The notes: generated by a model not told the origin, from the letters alone. A stretch of DNA of 64,000 nucleotides from an uncultured Bacteroidales bacterium (GCA_949289565.1 CASEOO010000043.1:1-64000), one strand, 5' to 3'. Counted from the first letter of the stretch, positions 36,200 to 45,485 are shown. A program made the numbers and translations.

Positions 36200-37492
36200 T
36201 CAGAAATTTTTATGATGAATGCCTGCTTTTACTGAAAAAATGTGCATTCCGCCAGCGAAACTGTAGTCCACAGACAGGCCATATCCGCCGCATATAGAGC
36301 TGACTATGGCCAAACCCAGCCCGGTCGAGCCCTCGTTGGCAGACTGAGAGTGATAAAACCTGGTAAATATCTTGCCGCTGTCCAGAGGCCTGTCTCCTGG
36401 ATTTGCTACAGAAAAGCCGCCTCGGCCCATACGCACCTGCACTTCCGAGCCTGAAGAACTGTGCACAAATGCGTTCTTCAGAAGATTCCGCACCAGGATA
36501 AGCGCAAGCTGCGGATTCATCTCCCATATGAACGGTTCATCCACGGACATGCTGACACGCACTCCCTTGCCGGCGTAAATCTCGCTGAACATAGCTTCTG
36601 CATCTGACAAGACAGATGAAAAATCTATCTTCGATGTATCAGGGAACTGCCCGTTCTCGATACGCGTGAGCAGGAGCAATGTTTTGTTCAGATTTATCAG
36701 GCCCTGAAGCTCCCTGTGAACCTTCACCAGTTCTGAGGCCTGCATTTCACTCAGGTCCGGCGAATCCAGAAGCATCTCTATCCTGCCGATGCATGATGCC
36801 AGAGGTGTCTGAAGCTCATGGGACGCATTCCCGATGAAACGTTTCTGCTCCTGGTACTGGACCTCGAACCTGGACGCCGCGTTCTGGATGGTCTCTGACA
36901 GCCGTCTGAACTCTGTGACATTGTCTCCCGAGGGGACTGGAGGCATTGGCTTGCCAGGATTGTATTCGTCCAGCCAGCGCAGCATGGCCTTTAGAGGTCG
37001 CATATTGTAACTGACAACCAGTACCGATATGAACAGGACAGACAGCAGCAGAGCTACATACAGTGCTATAATCCACCAAAGTATGGAGCGCTGAATGTCC
37101 TCCTTTTCAAAAGTAGGGACAGCCACAGTCAATTCGAAAAAGCAGTCATCCCTGTCGCGGAATATCCGGTTCAGCACTCTGGCTGACTCGAATTCGGACT
37201 TGGCAGCGATGAATACTTCCTGATTCTCGAAGCTGATCCACGGATGCGACATGGCATATTCTTCCGTGACTTCCTTTATATAATAGGTGTTGTTCGTCCC
37301 GTTGTCATCCGAAGGAAGCTCCACCCCTGCCAGTTTGCGGATTATCAGCCCGTCGGAATAGTCGATCAGCGAATCGTCCGTCTCGTCGTTGATCTCGTCC
37401 ACAGTAGCTATGTAAAAGCAGAATGCCCATCCTGTCAGAAGGATGGTCAATGCCAATGCCAGCCATGCCGTGATTTTCAGAAGAAGTTTCAT
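36200..37492 (-). CDS. Sensor histidine kinase
   Basis: 430 residues. The first membrane segment is about residues 5-30, a periplasmic sensor region of about 115 residues follows, and the second membrane segment is about 140-165. Then come HAMP, the dimerisation/phosphoacceptor helix (FIGNASHELQTPLAS, with His), and the ATPase domain with N-box RNLLKNAFVHS, G1 ANPGDRP and G2 GSTGLGLAIVSSICGGY. It would phosphorylate the OmpR-type regulator encoded 35 bases upstream. The signal sensed is not apparent. It resembles RprX-type kinases of Bacteroidota, but the name cannot be confirmed. Confidence 0.93.
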   Translation of the reverse strand: MKLLLKITAWLALALTILLTGWAFCFYIATVDEINDETDDSLIDYSDGLIIRKLAGVELPSDDNGTNNTYYIKEVTEEYAMSHPWISFENQEVFIAAKSEFESARVLNRIFRDRDDCFFELTVAVPTFEKEDIQRSILWWIIALYVALLLSVLFISVLVVSYNMRPLKAMLRWLDEYNPGKPMPPVPSGDNVTEFRRLSETIQNAASRFEVQYQEQKRFIGNASHELQTPLASCIGRIEMLLDSPDLSEMQASELVKVHRELQGLINLNKTLLLLTRIENGQFPDTSKIDFSSVLSDAEAMFSEIYAGKGVRVSMSVDEPFIWEMNPQLALILVRNLLKNAFVHSSSGSEVQVRMGRGGFSVANPGDRPLDSGKIFTRFYHSQSANEGSTGLGLAIVSSICGGYGLSVDYSFAGGMHIFSVKAGIHHKNF

Positions 37493-37527
37493 CAGTATTT
37501 CTCTTCATGCAGCCTTCGCGCACATGC

Positions 37528-38202
37528 TCAGGCCAGCAATTTATAACCGAACCCATATACAGCTTTGATTTCAATATCAGCTCCCGCCTCCTGCAGCTTT
37601 TTTCTCAAATTCTTCATCTGCGCATACAGAAACTGGAAATCGTCAGCCTGGTCAATATGGTCGCCCCAGATGGCTTCCGCCAATACAGCCTTGTCCACCA
37701 GATGTCCAGGCCGGTGCATGAAATATTCCAATATCGAAAACTCTTTTTTCAGCAGCTCCACCTGCCGGCCGTCCACGAAAACCCTGCCGGTTTCAGGCTC
37801 TAAAACGACATTGCCCGCCTTCAACGAAAAGTCTCCGTCCATGCGGCTGCGCCTGGCCACACTCCTGATACGGGCCGAAAGCTCTGCCAGGTGAAAAGGC
37901 TTCGCCAAGTAGTCGTCTGCTCCAAGCTCCAGCCCGGACACCTTGTCATCAATCGAGTCCTTGGCAGAAATGATGATGACATTCACCCTTGTGTCCATAC
38001 TTTTGATTTTCGAAAGAAGGTCCAGGCCGCTGCCTCCCGGAAGCATGATATCCAAAAGGATGCAGTCGTATGTATACAGCTCTGTCTTCTGACATGCTGA
38101 AGCAAAATCTGCGGCTTCCTCCACAGTGTGCCCGTCTTTTTTCAGAGATGCGGCCATTACTTCCATCAATAAAGGGTCGTCCTCGACTATCAGAATTTTC
38201 AT
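37528..38202 (-). CDS. OmpR-family response regulator
   Basis: 224 residues. The receiver domain has the acidic pair in VEDDPLLM, the phosphoacceptor Asp in CILLDIMLPGGSGL, Thr/Ser in IIISAKDS, and Lys in LAKPFHLAEL. The C-terminal winged helix (FSILEYFMHRPGHLVDKAVLAEAIWG) binds DNA. It leads the regulator-kinase pair and is divergent from polA. Targets cannot be read here; the downstream PepSY-like gene is a candidate. Confidence 0.95.
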   Translation of the reverse strand: MKILIVEDDPLLMEVMAASLKKDGHTVEEAADFASACQKTELYTYDCILLDIMLPGGSGLDLLSKIKSMDTRVNVIIISAKDSIDDKVSGLELGADDYLAKPFHLAELSARIRSVARRSRMDGDFSLKAGNVVLEPETGRVFVDGRQVELLKKEFSILEYFMHRPGHLVDKAVLAEAIWGDHIDQADDFQFLYAQMKNLRKKLQEAGADIEIKAVYGFGYKLLA

Positions 38203-38284
38203 GATAAAAATCGCAATAAAAAGAAAAAGTTTTTAAAGATAATTCATTTTTCGAAATTTAATCAGCATTAAAAAATAAATACAC

Positions 38285-38292
38285 TATCTTTG
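38285..38292 (+). promoter_or_regulatory. -7 box for polA
   Basis: TATCTTTG is an exact -7 match about 20 bases before the polA ATG. No -33 TTG is found at 19-21 bases. Confidence 0.5.
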
Positions 38293-38312
38293 GAGGCTAA
38301 TCGCATGTGGAA

Positions 38313-40952
38313 ATGGGAAAAAACATTTATCTGATAGACGGACATGCACTGATCTTCAAGATGTATTATGCTTTCATCAGAAGGCCGATGATAAATTCGA
38401 AGGGAATGGACACTTCCATCCTGTTCGGGTTTACCAAGTATATCCTTGAACTGATAGAAAGGGAAAAGCCAACGCACCTGGCCATAGCATTCGACCCTCC
38501 CGGAGGAACGTTCAGGAACCAGATTTATCCTGAATACAAGGCCACGAGAGAGGAGACCCCGCAGCTGGTAATAGATGCGCTGGAGCCCCTGGAAGAGCTG
38601 TGCCATGCACTTAAAATACCTGTGATGATGATACCTGGATATGAGGCCGACGACGTCATCGGCTCCATGTCCAAGAGATGTGAAAAGGAGGGCTTCACAG
38701 TATATATGGTCACCCCTGACAAGGACTACGGCCAGCTGATTTCCGAGCATATCATACAATACAAGCCGGGGAAGGCAGGGGGCGAACGAGAGCTGGTGGA
38801 CAGGCAGGCCATATGTCTGAAATACGGCATACAAAGGCCGGAGCAGGTGATAGATATGCTCACTATCTGCGGAGACACCTCAGACAATGTCCCCGGAGTG
38901 AAAGGTGTAGGCGAGGTAGGGGCAGGAAAGCTGATAGCCAAATACGGGTCGGTAGAGAATATATACAGCCATCTGGATGAACTGACTCCCAGGCAGAAAA
39001 CGGCATTCGAGGATGCCAGAGACCATATAGAGCTGAGCCACATGCTGGTAACCATCAAGACCGATGTGGAAGTCGGATTGAATCCTGATGAGACTGAAGT
39101 CAGGTTTGACTATTCACCGGAAGTGGCTGACCTTTTCGAAAAATATGAGTTCAAGTCGCTTTCCAGATTCATAAGCCATGTCGAACCGGTAAAAAAGGAG
39201 GAAAAGAAGCTTGCCATAAAAGAAGTGCCGTCTGAAGAATTCTGCGCTATAGCCAGGGAAACAGGCATTTTCAGCTTAGAGGCGGACTTCTGCGGCGAAG
39301 GAATTTTCTCATCCGTGGCAAGATTGACCGCAGGAGCGGTCAAAGACGGGAAAAATTATTGCGCCAGCGGAAAATGCGATGAATTCAAGAGCATTGTCGA
39401 AGACACCGGAATAAAAAAGTGCGGATATGATTTCAAGTCGCTGATCAATGCTCTGGACAGGGACGGTATCACCATAGGCGGGACACTGCTGGATATCGAA
39501 CTGATGCATTACCTGATAAATCCTGAGAAAAGCCATAAAATCGGCATTCTGGCGATGAGCTATCTGGGCATAAACCTGGAGGAAGGCGGCGGCCAGCCTG
39601 TGCAGAAGTCTCTGTTCGAAGATAATGACCTGGCAGAAATCGGGTCCAGGAATGCCGAGGCCGCCGCAGATGTTCTTCTGGCCAGGAAAATCATGGATGA
39701 GCTCTCAGACAGAGGAGAAGACAGACTGTATCTGACGATGGAGGAACCTTTGATAAGGGTTCTGGCCAGGATGGAACGGAACGGAGTGAAAGTAGATCTG
39801 GCGCAGCTGAAAAATTTCGAAACCGAACTGAGAAAAGATCTGGCTGAGAGGCAGGAGCGGATACGGAGCATGGCTCAGGAACCGGATTTGAACATCTCGT
39901 CTCCGATGCAGGTGGGCATAGTGCTGTTCGAAAAGCTGGCTCTGGACCCGAAAGCGAAAAAAACCGGAAGCAAAGGCTATTATTCTACAGACGAAGAGAC
40001 TCTGGCGGCGTTGCAGGACAAACATCCTATCGTGAATGAAATTCTGGAGTTCCGCGCCGTGAAAAAGCTGCTTTCATCGTACATAGAGCCGTTCCCCGGA
40101 TTCATAAATCCTGTGACCGGGAAAGTGCACACCACATTCAACCAGGCATTGACAGCCACAGGAAGACTGAGCTCTTCAAAGCCCAATCTGCAGAACATAC
40201 CGGTGAGGACGGAGCGCGGACGCGAAATCAGAAAAGCGTTCATACCTTCTTCGCCTGACGGTGTCATAATGTCGGCAGACTATTCACAGATAGAACTGAG
40301 AATCATGGCCCATCTGAGCGAAGACAGCCATCTCATCGAGGCTTTCAGGCAAGAAAAGGATGTACATGCCATCACTGCGGCCAAAATATTCGGCATCAGC
40401 CCTGAAGATGTGACTTCCGACCAGAGAAGGATAGCCAAGACTGCAAATTTCGGAATCATGTACGGCATTTCCGCTTTCGGTCTGGCGCAGAGGCTGAAAA
40501 TTCCGCGCGGGGACGCAAAGAAGATTATCGACGACTATTTTGCCAACTTCCCTGCAATATCTGCCTATATACAGAAGACCATAGCCTCCGCCAGGGAAAA
40601 AGGCTATGTGGAGACATTGTTCGGCAGAAGAAGATACCTGCCGGACATCAATTCCAAAAACGCCACGGTCAGGTCGCTGGCTGAGAGGAACGCCGTGAAT
40701 GCCCCGATACAGGGGACATCAGCAGACATTATCAAGATAGCCATGGTGGATGTGGACAGGGAGATGCAGAAACAGGGGCTGAAGAGCAAGATGGTGCTGC
40801 AGATACACGACGAACTGGTGTTCGACACTGTGCCTGATGAAATCGAGGCGCTGGAAAAAATCGTGGTGGGAAAAATGCAGAACGTCATAAAATTGTCCAT
40901 ACCTTTGACAGTAGAATGCAATTATGGAAAAAACTGGCTCGAAGCTCACTGA
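38313..40952 (+). CDS. polA: DNA polymerase I
   Basis: 879 residues from ATG 38313; a GTG six bases earlier is possible. The 5' nuclease domain is intact (GYEADDVIGS, TPDKDYGQL, GDTSDNVPGVKGVG). The polymerase domain carries motif A SADYSQIELRIMAHLS, motif B RRIAKTANFGIMYG and motif C LQIHDELVFD. The middle 3'-5' exonuclease domain looks eroded: the FDTET counterpart reads FSLEAD (Glu323/Asp325), and the exo III Tyr/Asp pair appears as Asn447 and Ala451 in NAEAAADV. It may therefore replace RNA primers and fill gaps without proofreading. The 3' end overlaps the ECF sigma gene. Confidence 0.98.
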   Translation: MGKNIYLIDGHALIFKMYYAFIRRPMINSKGMDTSILFGFTKYILELIEREKPTHLAIAFDPPGGTFRNQIYPEYKATREETPQLVIDALEPLEELCHALKIPVMMIPGYEADDVIGSMSKRCEKEGFTVYMVTPDKDYGQLISEHIIQYKPGKAGGERELVDRQAICLKYGIQRPEQVIDMLTICGDTSDNVPGVKGVGEVGAGKLIAKYGSVENIYSHLDELTPRQKTAFEDARDHIELSHMLVTIKTDVEVGLNPDETEVRFDYSPEVADLFEKYEFKSLSRFISHVEPVKKEEKKLAIKEVPSEEFCAIARETGIFSLEADFCGEGIFSSVARLTAGAVKDGKNYCASGKCDEFKSIVEDTGIKKCGYDFKSLINALDRDGITIGGTLLDIELMHYLINPEKSHKIGILAMSYLGINLEEGGGQPVQKSLFEDNDLAEIGSRNAEAAADVLLARKIMDELSDRGEDRLYLTMEEPLIRVLARMERNGVKVDLAQLKNFETELRKDLAERQERIRSMAQEPDLNISSPMQVGIVLFEKLALDPKAKKTGSKGYYSTDEETLAALQDKHPIVNEILEFRAVKKLLSSYIEPFPGFINPVTGKVHTTFNQALTATGRLSSSKPNLQNIPVRTERGREIRKAFIPSSPDGVIMSADYSQIELRIMAHLSEDSHLIEAFRQEKDVHAITAAKIFGISPEDVTSDQRRIAKTANFGIMYGISAFGLAQRLKIPRGDAKKIIDDYFANFPAISAYIQKTIASAREKGYVETLFGRRRYLPDINSKNATVRSLAERNAVNAPIQGTSADIIKIAMVDVDREMQKQGLKSKMVLQIHDELVFDTVPDEIEALEKIVVGKMQNVIKLSIPLTVECNYGKNWLEAH

Positions 40953-41523
40953 CCTGTCCGACATTGAGCTGATACGCCTGGCGGAGGAACAGAATCAGGC
41001 GGCATATATAGTATTGTACACCCGGTACAATATCGGGGTGAGGAACCATATTGCCAAATATGTGTCCCAGAACGAAGACATAGAGGATATAATGCTGGAA
41101 AGTTTCCAGAAAGCTTTCAGCCAGATAGCCATGTACAATCCGGACTACAAGTTCTCCACATGGCTGTTCAGGATAGCGAGAAACACTGCCCTGGACCACA
41201 TCGGGAGGAAAGACCGGGAAAAGAACAACATGCCGGTGACATCCATAAATGAACAGCTGTCCGAGATAGACGACATACCTGCCCCTGTGCACAACCCTGA
41301 GGAAGACATCATAAAGCAGCAGGAGTACGACAAATGGATAGCGAATATCGACAAGCTTAAGGAAGACTACCGCGTAGTGGCGAAAATGAACCTGATAGAC
41401 AATTTCGGATACAAGGAAATCGCCGATGCGCTGGAGCTGCCGATAAACACGGTGAAGACCAGGATACGCAGGGCTAAAGAACAGCTGCTCAAAATGATGG
41501 ATATATCTGACGAGCTGCAGTAG
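40924..41523 (+). CDS. ECF-type RNA polymerase sigma factor
   Basis: 199 residues. Region 2 is visible (AAYIVLYTRYNIGVRNHIAKYV, EDIEDIMLESFQKAF, KFSTWLFRIARNTALDHI) and region 4 has a helix-turn-helix (DNFGYKEIADALELPINTVKTRIRRAKEQL). Its first 29 bases overlap the end of polA, and rsmG follows 28 bases after its stop. No anti-sigma gene is next to it, which is unusual for an ECF factor. Conserved placement between polA and rsmG would suggest a housekeeping or growth-related regulon rather than glycan uptake. Confidence 0.93.
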   Translation: MEKTGSKLTDLSDIELIRLAEEQNQAAYIVLYTRYNIGVRNHIAKYVSQNEDIEDIMLESFQKAFSQIAMYNPDYKFSTWLFRIARNTALDHIGRKDREKNNMPVTSINEQLSEIDDIPAPVHNPEEDIIKQQEYDKWIANIDKLKEDYRVVAKMNLIDNFGYKEIADALELPINTVKTRIRRAKEQLLKMMDISDELQ

Positions 41524-41551
41524 TCCGGAGACACGATTAACCACAAGTGCA

Positions 41552-42235
41552 ATGAATTTTGAAGAATTTATGAATATTGTCAGCGGCGCTTTCGGCGGCC
41601 TGACAGACAGACAGACAGAGCAGTTCTGCCGGCTGGAAGAGCTGTACTCGGACTGGAATTCAAAGATAAACGTCATATCTCGCAAAGATATCGGGGAGCT
41701 GTATGGCCACCACGTGCTGCACTCGCTCGCCATCGCCGAGTACATGAAAATCGCTATGCCAGCAGTATACGAAGAGCTGAGATGCCCTTCGGGCAATGTC
41801 AGTCTGCTGGACATCGGCACTGGAGGCGGCTTCCCAGGCATTCCCCTGGCAATACTTTTCCCCGGAGGAAAATTCACTCTATGCGACTCGATAGGAAAAA
41901 AAATCAAGGTGGCCTCGGCTGTGGCTGAGGCTGTCGGCCTGGACAATGCAGAAACGGTGAACGCCCGTGCGGAAAGCCTGCCTGGCAAGTTTGACTTCAT
42001 AGTGTCCCGGGCCGTGACTTCCATAGAGAATTTCCTGCCATGGACTAAAGGGAAATATTCCCGCGGCATCCTCTACCTGAAAGGCGGGGACGTCGCCGAA
42101 GAACTGGGTACGGCTATGCAGAAATATCACATCAAGCCCGGTACAGTACATACTTGGAAAGTGGACTCATGGCTCAAAGATGAATATTTCGCTGGCAAGA
42201 TGGTGATTTTCTTTGAGGGGAAAGGAAGTTTTTAG
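41552..42235 (+). CDS. rsmG: 16S rRNA (guanine-527-N7)-methyltransferase
   Basis: 227 residues of GidB/RsmG length. The SAM-binding motif LDIGTGGGFPGIPLAILFP and the following FTLCDSIGKKIKV are diagnostic, with the substrate region IVSRAVTSIENFLPW. It methylates G527 of 16S rRNA; loss gives low-level streptomycin resistance in other bacteria. It ends the polA-sigma-rsmG group, 76 bases before rpmH, which has its own promoter. Confidence 0.96.
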   Translation: MNFEEFMNIVSGAFGGLTDRQTEQFCRLEELYSDWNSKINVISRKDIGELYGHHVLHSLAIAEYMKIAMPAVYEELRCPSGNVSLLDIGTGGGFPGIPLAILFPGGKFTLCDSIGKKIKVASAVAEAVGLDNAETVNARAESLPGKFDFIVSRAVTSIENFLPWTKGKYSRGILYLKGGDVAEELGTAMQKYHIKPGTVHTWKVDSWLKDEYFAGKMVIFFEGKGSF

Positions 42236-42243
42236 GAAAATAA

Positions 42244-42274
42244 TTTGTTTTTATTTTGAAAAATACTACCTTTG
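42244..42274 (+). promoter_or_regulatory. rpmH promoter
   Basis: TTTG (42244-42247), 19 bases, TACCTTTG (42267-42274): identical in boxes and spacing to the rRNA promoter at 472-442, as expected for a strong ribosomal-protein gene. Confidence 0.85.
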
Positions 42275-42311
42275 CACTCCCAATTTATGACGAAAATAAA
42301 AACACAAGATA

Positions 42312-42464
42312 ATGAAAAGAACATTCCAACCTTCACAGCGTAAGCGTCGCAACAAACACGGATTCCGTGAGCGCATGTCTACACCTAACGGACGTCGTGT
42401 TCTTGCATCACGCCGCCGCCATGGACGCAAGAAACTGACCGTTTCTTCTGAAGACAGATTCTAG
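42312..42464 (+). CDS. rpmH: 50S ribosomal protein L34
   Basis: A 50-residue gene, easily missed by length cut-offs. The product begins [20 protein letters not shown] and continues [22 protein letters not shown], the universal L34 pattern, with a short acidic end (TVSSEDRF). It has a strong promoter of its own and is followed after 22 bases by a perfect hairpin. rnpA, its usual partner in many bacteria, is not adjacent. Confidence 0.98.
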   Translation: MKRTFQPSQRKRRNKHGFRERMSTPNGRRVLASRRRHGRKKLTVSSEDRF

Positions 42465-42486
42465 GAAAGATTTTCCTGACAGTGAG

Positions 42487-42536
42487 GAGGGTGGCTCGAA
42501 ACGTGTTCGAGCCACCCTCAAATGTTTTCTCGAAAA
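42487..42536 (+). terminator. rpmH 3' hairpin, copy B of the two-hairpin repeat
   Basis: GAGGGTGGCTCGAA (42487-42500) and its exact complement (42506-42519) form a 14-bp stem around ACGTG, then AAATG and a small TTTTC-T-CGAAAA hairpin. The plan and parts of the sequence match the elements after groEL and purB. Probably an rpmH terminator. The remaining gap to 42601 shows nothing else. Confidence 0.7.
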
Positions 42537-42601
42537 GCTGAGCCTGACATTTTTAAAGTATAAGGCTGTGCAATCACGGGACTTGCAGCACAGCCAGCCT
42601 G

Positions 42602-43846
42602 TCAGAGCAGAAGCATGACTGCAAAAGAGAACAGGAAAAATGCCTGCAGCAAGAGATTTCCCACTGTGCCATAGGAAAGAAGCGGCTCGGTCGGGTCTTC
42701 CTGTCCCAGATCAGCCATTCTGTTCTCCCCGGGCAGTCCTCTGAATGACCATTTTCTCACAAGGAATCCTTCAGAAAAATATGTCGCACCGCCGTTCGAC
42801 CTGTTAAGAGTGATCAAAGTCTTGTAATCTGAATAATAAGCAGACTGACGGAGAAGATCCATTTCGGCAGCTCCATCCGCTTCAAGCCCGGCGAGTATCT
42901 CCTGCCCTTTTTCAGGAGAAGCCGCCATCAGAAGAAGGGGACGGAAACCATTTTCCGCGGCAGAGGCAAGATAATGCGAAATCGCACGCCACTTTCTCTG
43001 CGAGAGCCTGTCCGGGGAATAAACACTCACCACCATGACTTTGTGCCCTGCGGCCAGGCGGTCATGATATTCTCCCAAATCGTCGATCACAGGAAGAGAG
43101 ATGACAGATTCGTCCCTTCTCAAATTATCCTCTTTCTTCACTGTCTCTGTGGATACAAATGTCCAAGTCGAATCCGGAAGATTGTCCAGCGTGAATTCGC
43201 GCGTCCTGCCGTTCTTCTCATAGACAAACACTGCCTCGTATTCATCATCTGCCGCCAAAGGTCCGCCGGAGAAACGCTCTGACGCTTCCAGTCTCGCAGA
43301 AGCGGAATAGTCAGTGAAGTCCACGACAGGTATATAAAGGAGAGAATAGACAGCAAACAGCACCAAGCCGGCGGAAACCATGGAGAATGCCACATACTTG
43401 CGTTTTTTCGGCCTGCCCAGCGCGGCAAACGGGAAAAATGAAATGCAGCACAATGCTGACAATGCCAGGTTTTTTACAAATGTCTGCAAATGTGTCAGAT
43501 GAATGGCTTCGCCAAAGCATCCGCAGTCCATAACAGGGTTAAAAATCAGCAATGCTATGGAAATCAGCATAAACACCCCCATGGCAGATAGGGCGGCAAT
43601 AGCTGATATCCGCCTCCAGACACCTGTGATGAGGGCGGCTCCGATCAAAGATTCCGCCATGGACAGCGCCACTGCGGCAGGTTTGGCAGAGAATGAGAGA
43701 AAATCCAGGTGCATGAACTTGTAATATTCATCCACAATCATGCTTGTCCCTACAGGGTCAAGGAGCTTCAGCACGCCTGAAATGAAAAACACTATCCCTA
43801 CCAGATAGCCGCAGAATCTCTTCGTTCTGTTTAAAATTATATTCAT
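42602..43846 (-). CDS. BT_3928-like membrane protein with MauE/DoxX-type domain
   Basis: 414 residues. The N-terminal third has four membrane segments and a CxC motif (MDCGCFGEAIHLTH) typical of MauE/DoxX-type redox-associated membrane proteins. Then a soluble region of about 200 residues with a possible thioredoxin-like layout and a last membrane helix at the C-terminus (LLLQAFFLFSFAVMLLL). Family members are common in Bacteroidales with unknown roles. It follows tmk by 18 bases on the same strand, probably one operon. Confidence 0.7.
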   Translation of the reverse strand: MNIILNRTKRFCGYLVGIVFFISGVLKLLDPVGTSMIVDEYYKFMHLDFLSFSAKPAAVALSMAESLIGAALITGVWRRISAIAALSAMGVFMLISIALLIFNPVMDCGCFGEAIHLTHLQTFVKNLALSALCCISFFPFAALGRPKKRKYVAFSMVSAGLVLFAVYSLLYIPVVDFTDYSASARLEASERFSGGPLAADDEYEAVFVYEKNGRTREFTLDNLPDSTWTFVSTETVKKEDNLRRDESVISLPVIDDLGEYHDRLAAGHKVMVVSVYSPDRLSQRKWRAISHYLASAAENGFRPLLLMAASPEKGQEILAGLEADGAAEMDLLRQSAYYSDYKTLITLNRSNGGATYFSEGFLVRKWSFRGLPGENRMADLGQEDPTEPLLSYGTVGNLLLQAFFLFSFAVMLLL

Positions 43847-43864
43847 GGAAAGCCCGGATTTAAT

Positions 43865-44551
43865 CTAATTATTTTTCAATGCACTGTCAGTGACGGACTT
43901 GATTCTTGAGAATATCTCATCAGGAGGCAGCATCGTCCCGTCGATGGCTTCGCAGTCCACTCTGACGAATTTCGGGTCGTTTTCACACTGCGACCTGTAC
44001 ATGTCCCTGACTTTTTTCTGGAATTCTATATCCGCTTCATGTATGTCCCTCGCACCTTCAAGATAGTCTCTGTCAGCGCCTTTTCTCTCAGCAGAAAGCT
44101 TCTGCTCGACAAATTCTATCGGAACATCCAGAAATATGTTCAGGTCTGGAAGCGGAAGGCCGAAATCCTGATACTCTGTAGTGAAAATCCATTGCCTGAG
44201 CTGTTCCTGTTCGTCAGGGCTGCTGAGCTTTGCGCATTGATACGCTATGTTGGAATAAACATACCTGTCCAGCAGGATGGTCTTTCCTTCGCTTAGCTTC
44301 TGTTTCATATAAGGAGCGGCCTGATGCCTGTCTTCTGCAAAAAGCAGGGCCACGAGCTGCGGATGCACAGCATCATTTCCGCCGAAGTCCCCTCTGAGAA
44401 ACCTGCTGACCAGAGCTCCATACACAGGGGCGTCATACCTCGGGAAATGTATATAGTCTACCTCGCCGCAGAGGCTTTCAAGATATTTCCGCAGTTTTCT
44501 GACCTGGGTGGATTTTCCTGCACCGTCAAGTCCTTCCAATACTACTAGCAT
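43865..44551 (-). CDS. tmk: Thymidylate kinase
   Basis: 228 residues. The P-loop GLDGAGKST is at the N-terminus, LLDRYVYSNIAYQ is the DR(Y/H) motif, and the LID region is rich in charged residues. It phosphorylates dTMP to dTDP. It is divergent from folP with a 71-base A+T-rich spacer, in which I see no full promoter match. It is about 20 residues longer than E. coli Tmk, mostly at the C-terminus. Confidence 0.96.
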   Translation of the reverse strand: MLVVLEGLDGAGKSTQVRKLRKYLESLCGEVDYIHFPRYDAPVYGALVSRFLRGDFGGNDAVHPQLVALLFAEDRHQAAPYMKQKLSEGKTILLDRYVYSNIAYQCAKLSSPDEQEQLRQWIFTTEYQDFGLPLPDLNIFLDVPIEFVEQKLSAERKGADRDYLEGARDIHEADIEFQKKVRDMYRSQCENDPKFVRVDCEAIDGTMLPPDEIFSRIKSVTDSALKNN

Positions 44552-44622
44552 GATTTCAGAAAAATTTTTTAAAGATAATTTAAAAGAATATTTTTACAAA
44601 ATCATTATAATAAACTCATAAG

Positions 44623-45483
44623 ATGGATAAGAATTCTTCGTGGTGCGGAGCTCGCACAGAAATGCAGCTTTCTTCAAAAGAAATCACTGTGATGGGGATT
44701 ATTAACCTCACAGGAGATTCGTATTATTCTGAAAGCAGATGCCTTGGCGCAGACGGAAGCATTGACCTGGCACAGGTCATAAAAAAAATCGGAGACATGT
44801 TCGATGAAGGGGCCGGCATCGTGGATATCGGAGCCTGCTCTACAAGGCCCGGGGCGGCGCTTCCCGATGAAGAAGAAGAGTGGAGACGCCTCGCCCCGCT
44901 GATGGCAGTCCTGAAAAAAGAGTTTCCCCGGAGGCTTTTCTCAGTGGATACATTCAGGGCAGGAATAGTCAGAAAATGCTTCGACTCCATCGGAGATTTC
45001 GTAGTGAACGACATTTCCGCCGGCGAAGACGACCCGCAGATGCTGGATACTGCCGGGAAACTGGGGCTGACTTATGTGGCCATGCACAAAAGAGGCGTTC
45101 CGGCCGATATGCAGAGCAGATGCAGCTACAGCGATGTCTCTGAAGATGTGATGGAATATTTCCGAGATTTTGCCGCCAGAGCTGAAATGGCAGGAATCAA
45201 AGACTGGATTCTCGACCCTGGATTCGGCTTTGCAAAAAACATAGAACAGAACTGGCAATTGCTCAGAGAGCTGGGCAAATTCTCGGCCTTCGGCAGAAAA
45301 GTGCTGGTCGGGATTTCACGGAAAAGCATGATTTACAGGCTTATGGGCATAACACCAGAAGAGGCTCTGCCACAAACCCAGGTTCTGAACCTGGCGGCGC
45401 TGGAGCGGGGTGCAAGCATTCTGCGCGTCCATGATGTGGCAGAAACTGTCCGTACAGTCACGGCTTTCCGCATGCTCCAGTGA
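44623..45483 (+). CDS. folP: Dihydropteroate synthase
   Basis: 286 residues. Signatures are MGIINLTGDSYY (the MGIINvTPDSF motif), GAGIVDIGACSTRPGA, FSVDTFRAGIV, VVNDISAG, ILDPGFGFAKN and VGISRKSMI. It joins p-aminobenzoate to the pterin pyrophosphate in folate synthesis and is the sulfonamide target. The usual Pro of the first motif is Gly here (LTGDS). It stands alone between tmk and purB. Confidence 0.95.
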   Translation: MDKNSSWCGARTEMQLSSKEITVMGIINLTGDSYYSESRCLGADGSIDLAQVIKKIGDMFDEGAGIVDIGACSTRPGAALPDEEEEWRRLAPLMAVLKKEFPRRLFSVDTFRAGIVRKCFDSIGDFVVNDISAGEDDPQMLDTAGKLGLTYVAMHKRGVPADMQSRCSYSDVSEDVMEYFRDFAARAEMAGIKDWILDPGFGFAKNIEQNWQLLRELGKFSAFGRKVLVGISRKSMIYRLMGITPEEALPQTQVLNLAALERGASILRVHDVAETVRTVTAFRMLQ

Positions 45484-45485
45484 TG

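Noticed and set aside
40885..42069. 394-residue minus-strand frame
   Set aside because: Antisense to the ECF sigma and rsmG genes, both with clear family motifs.
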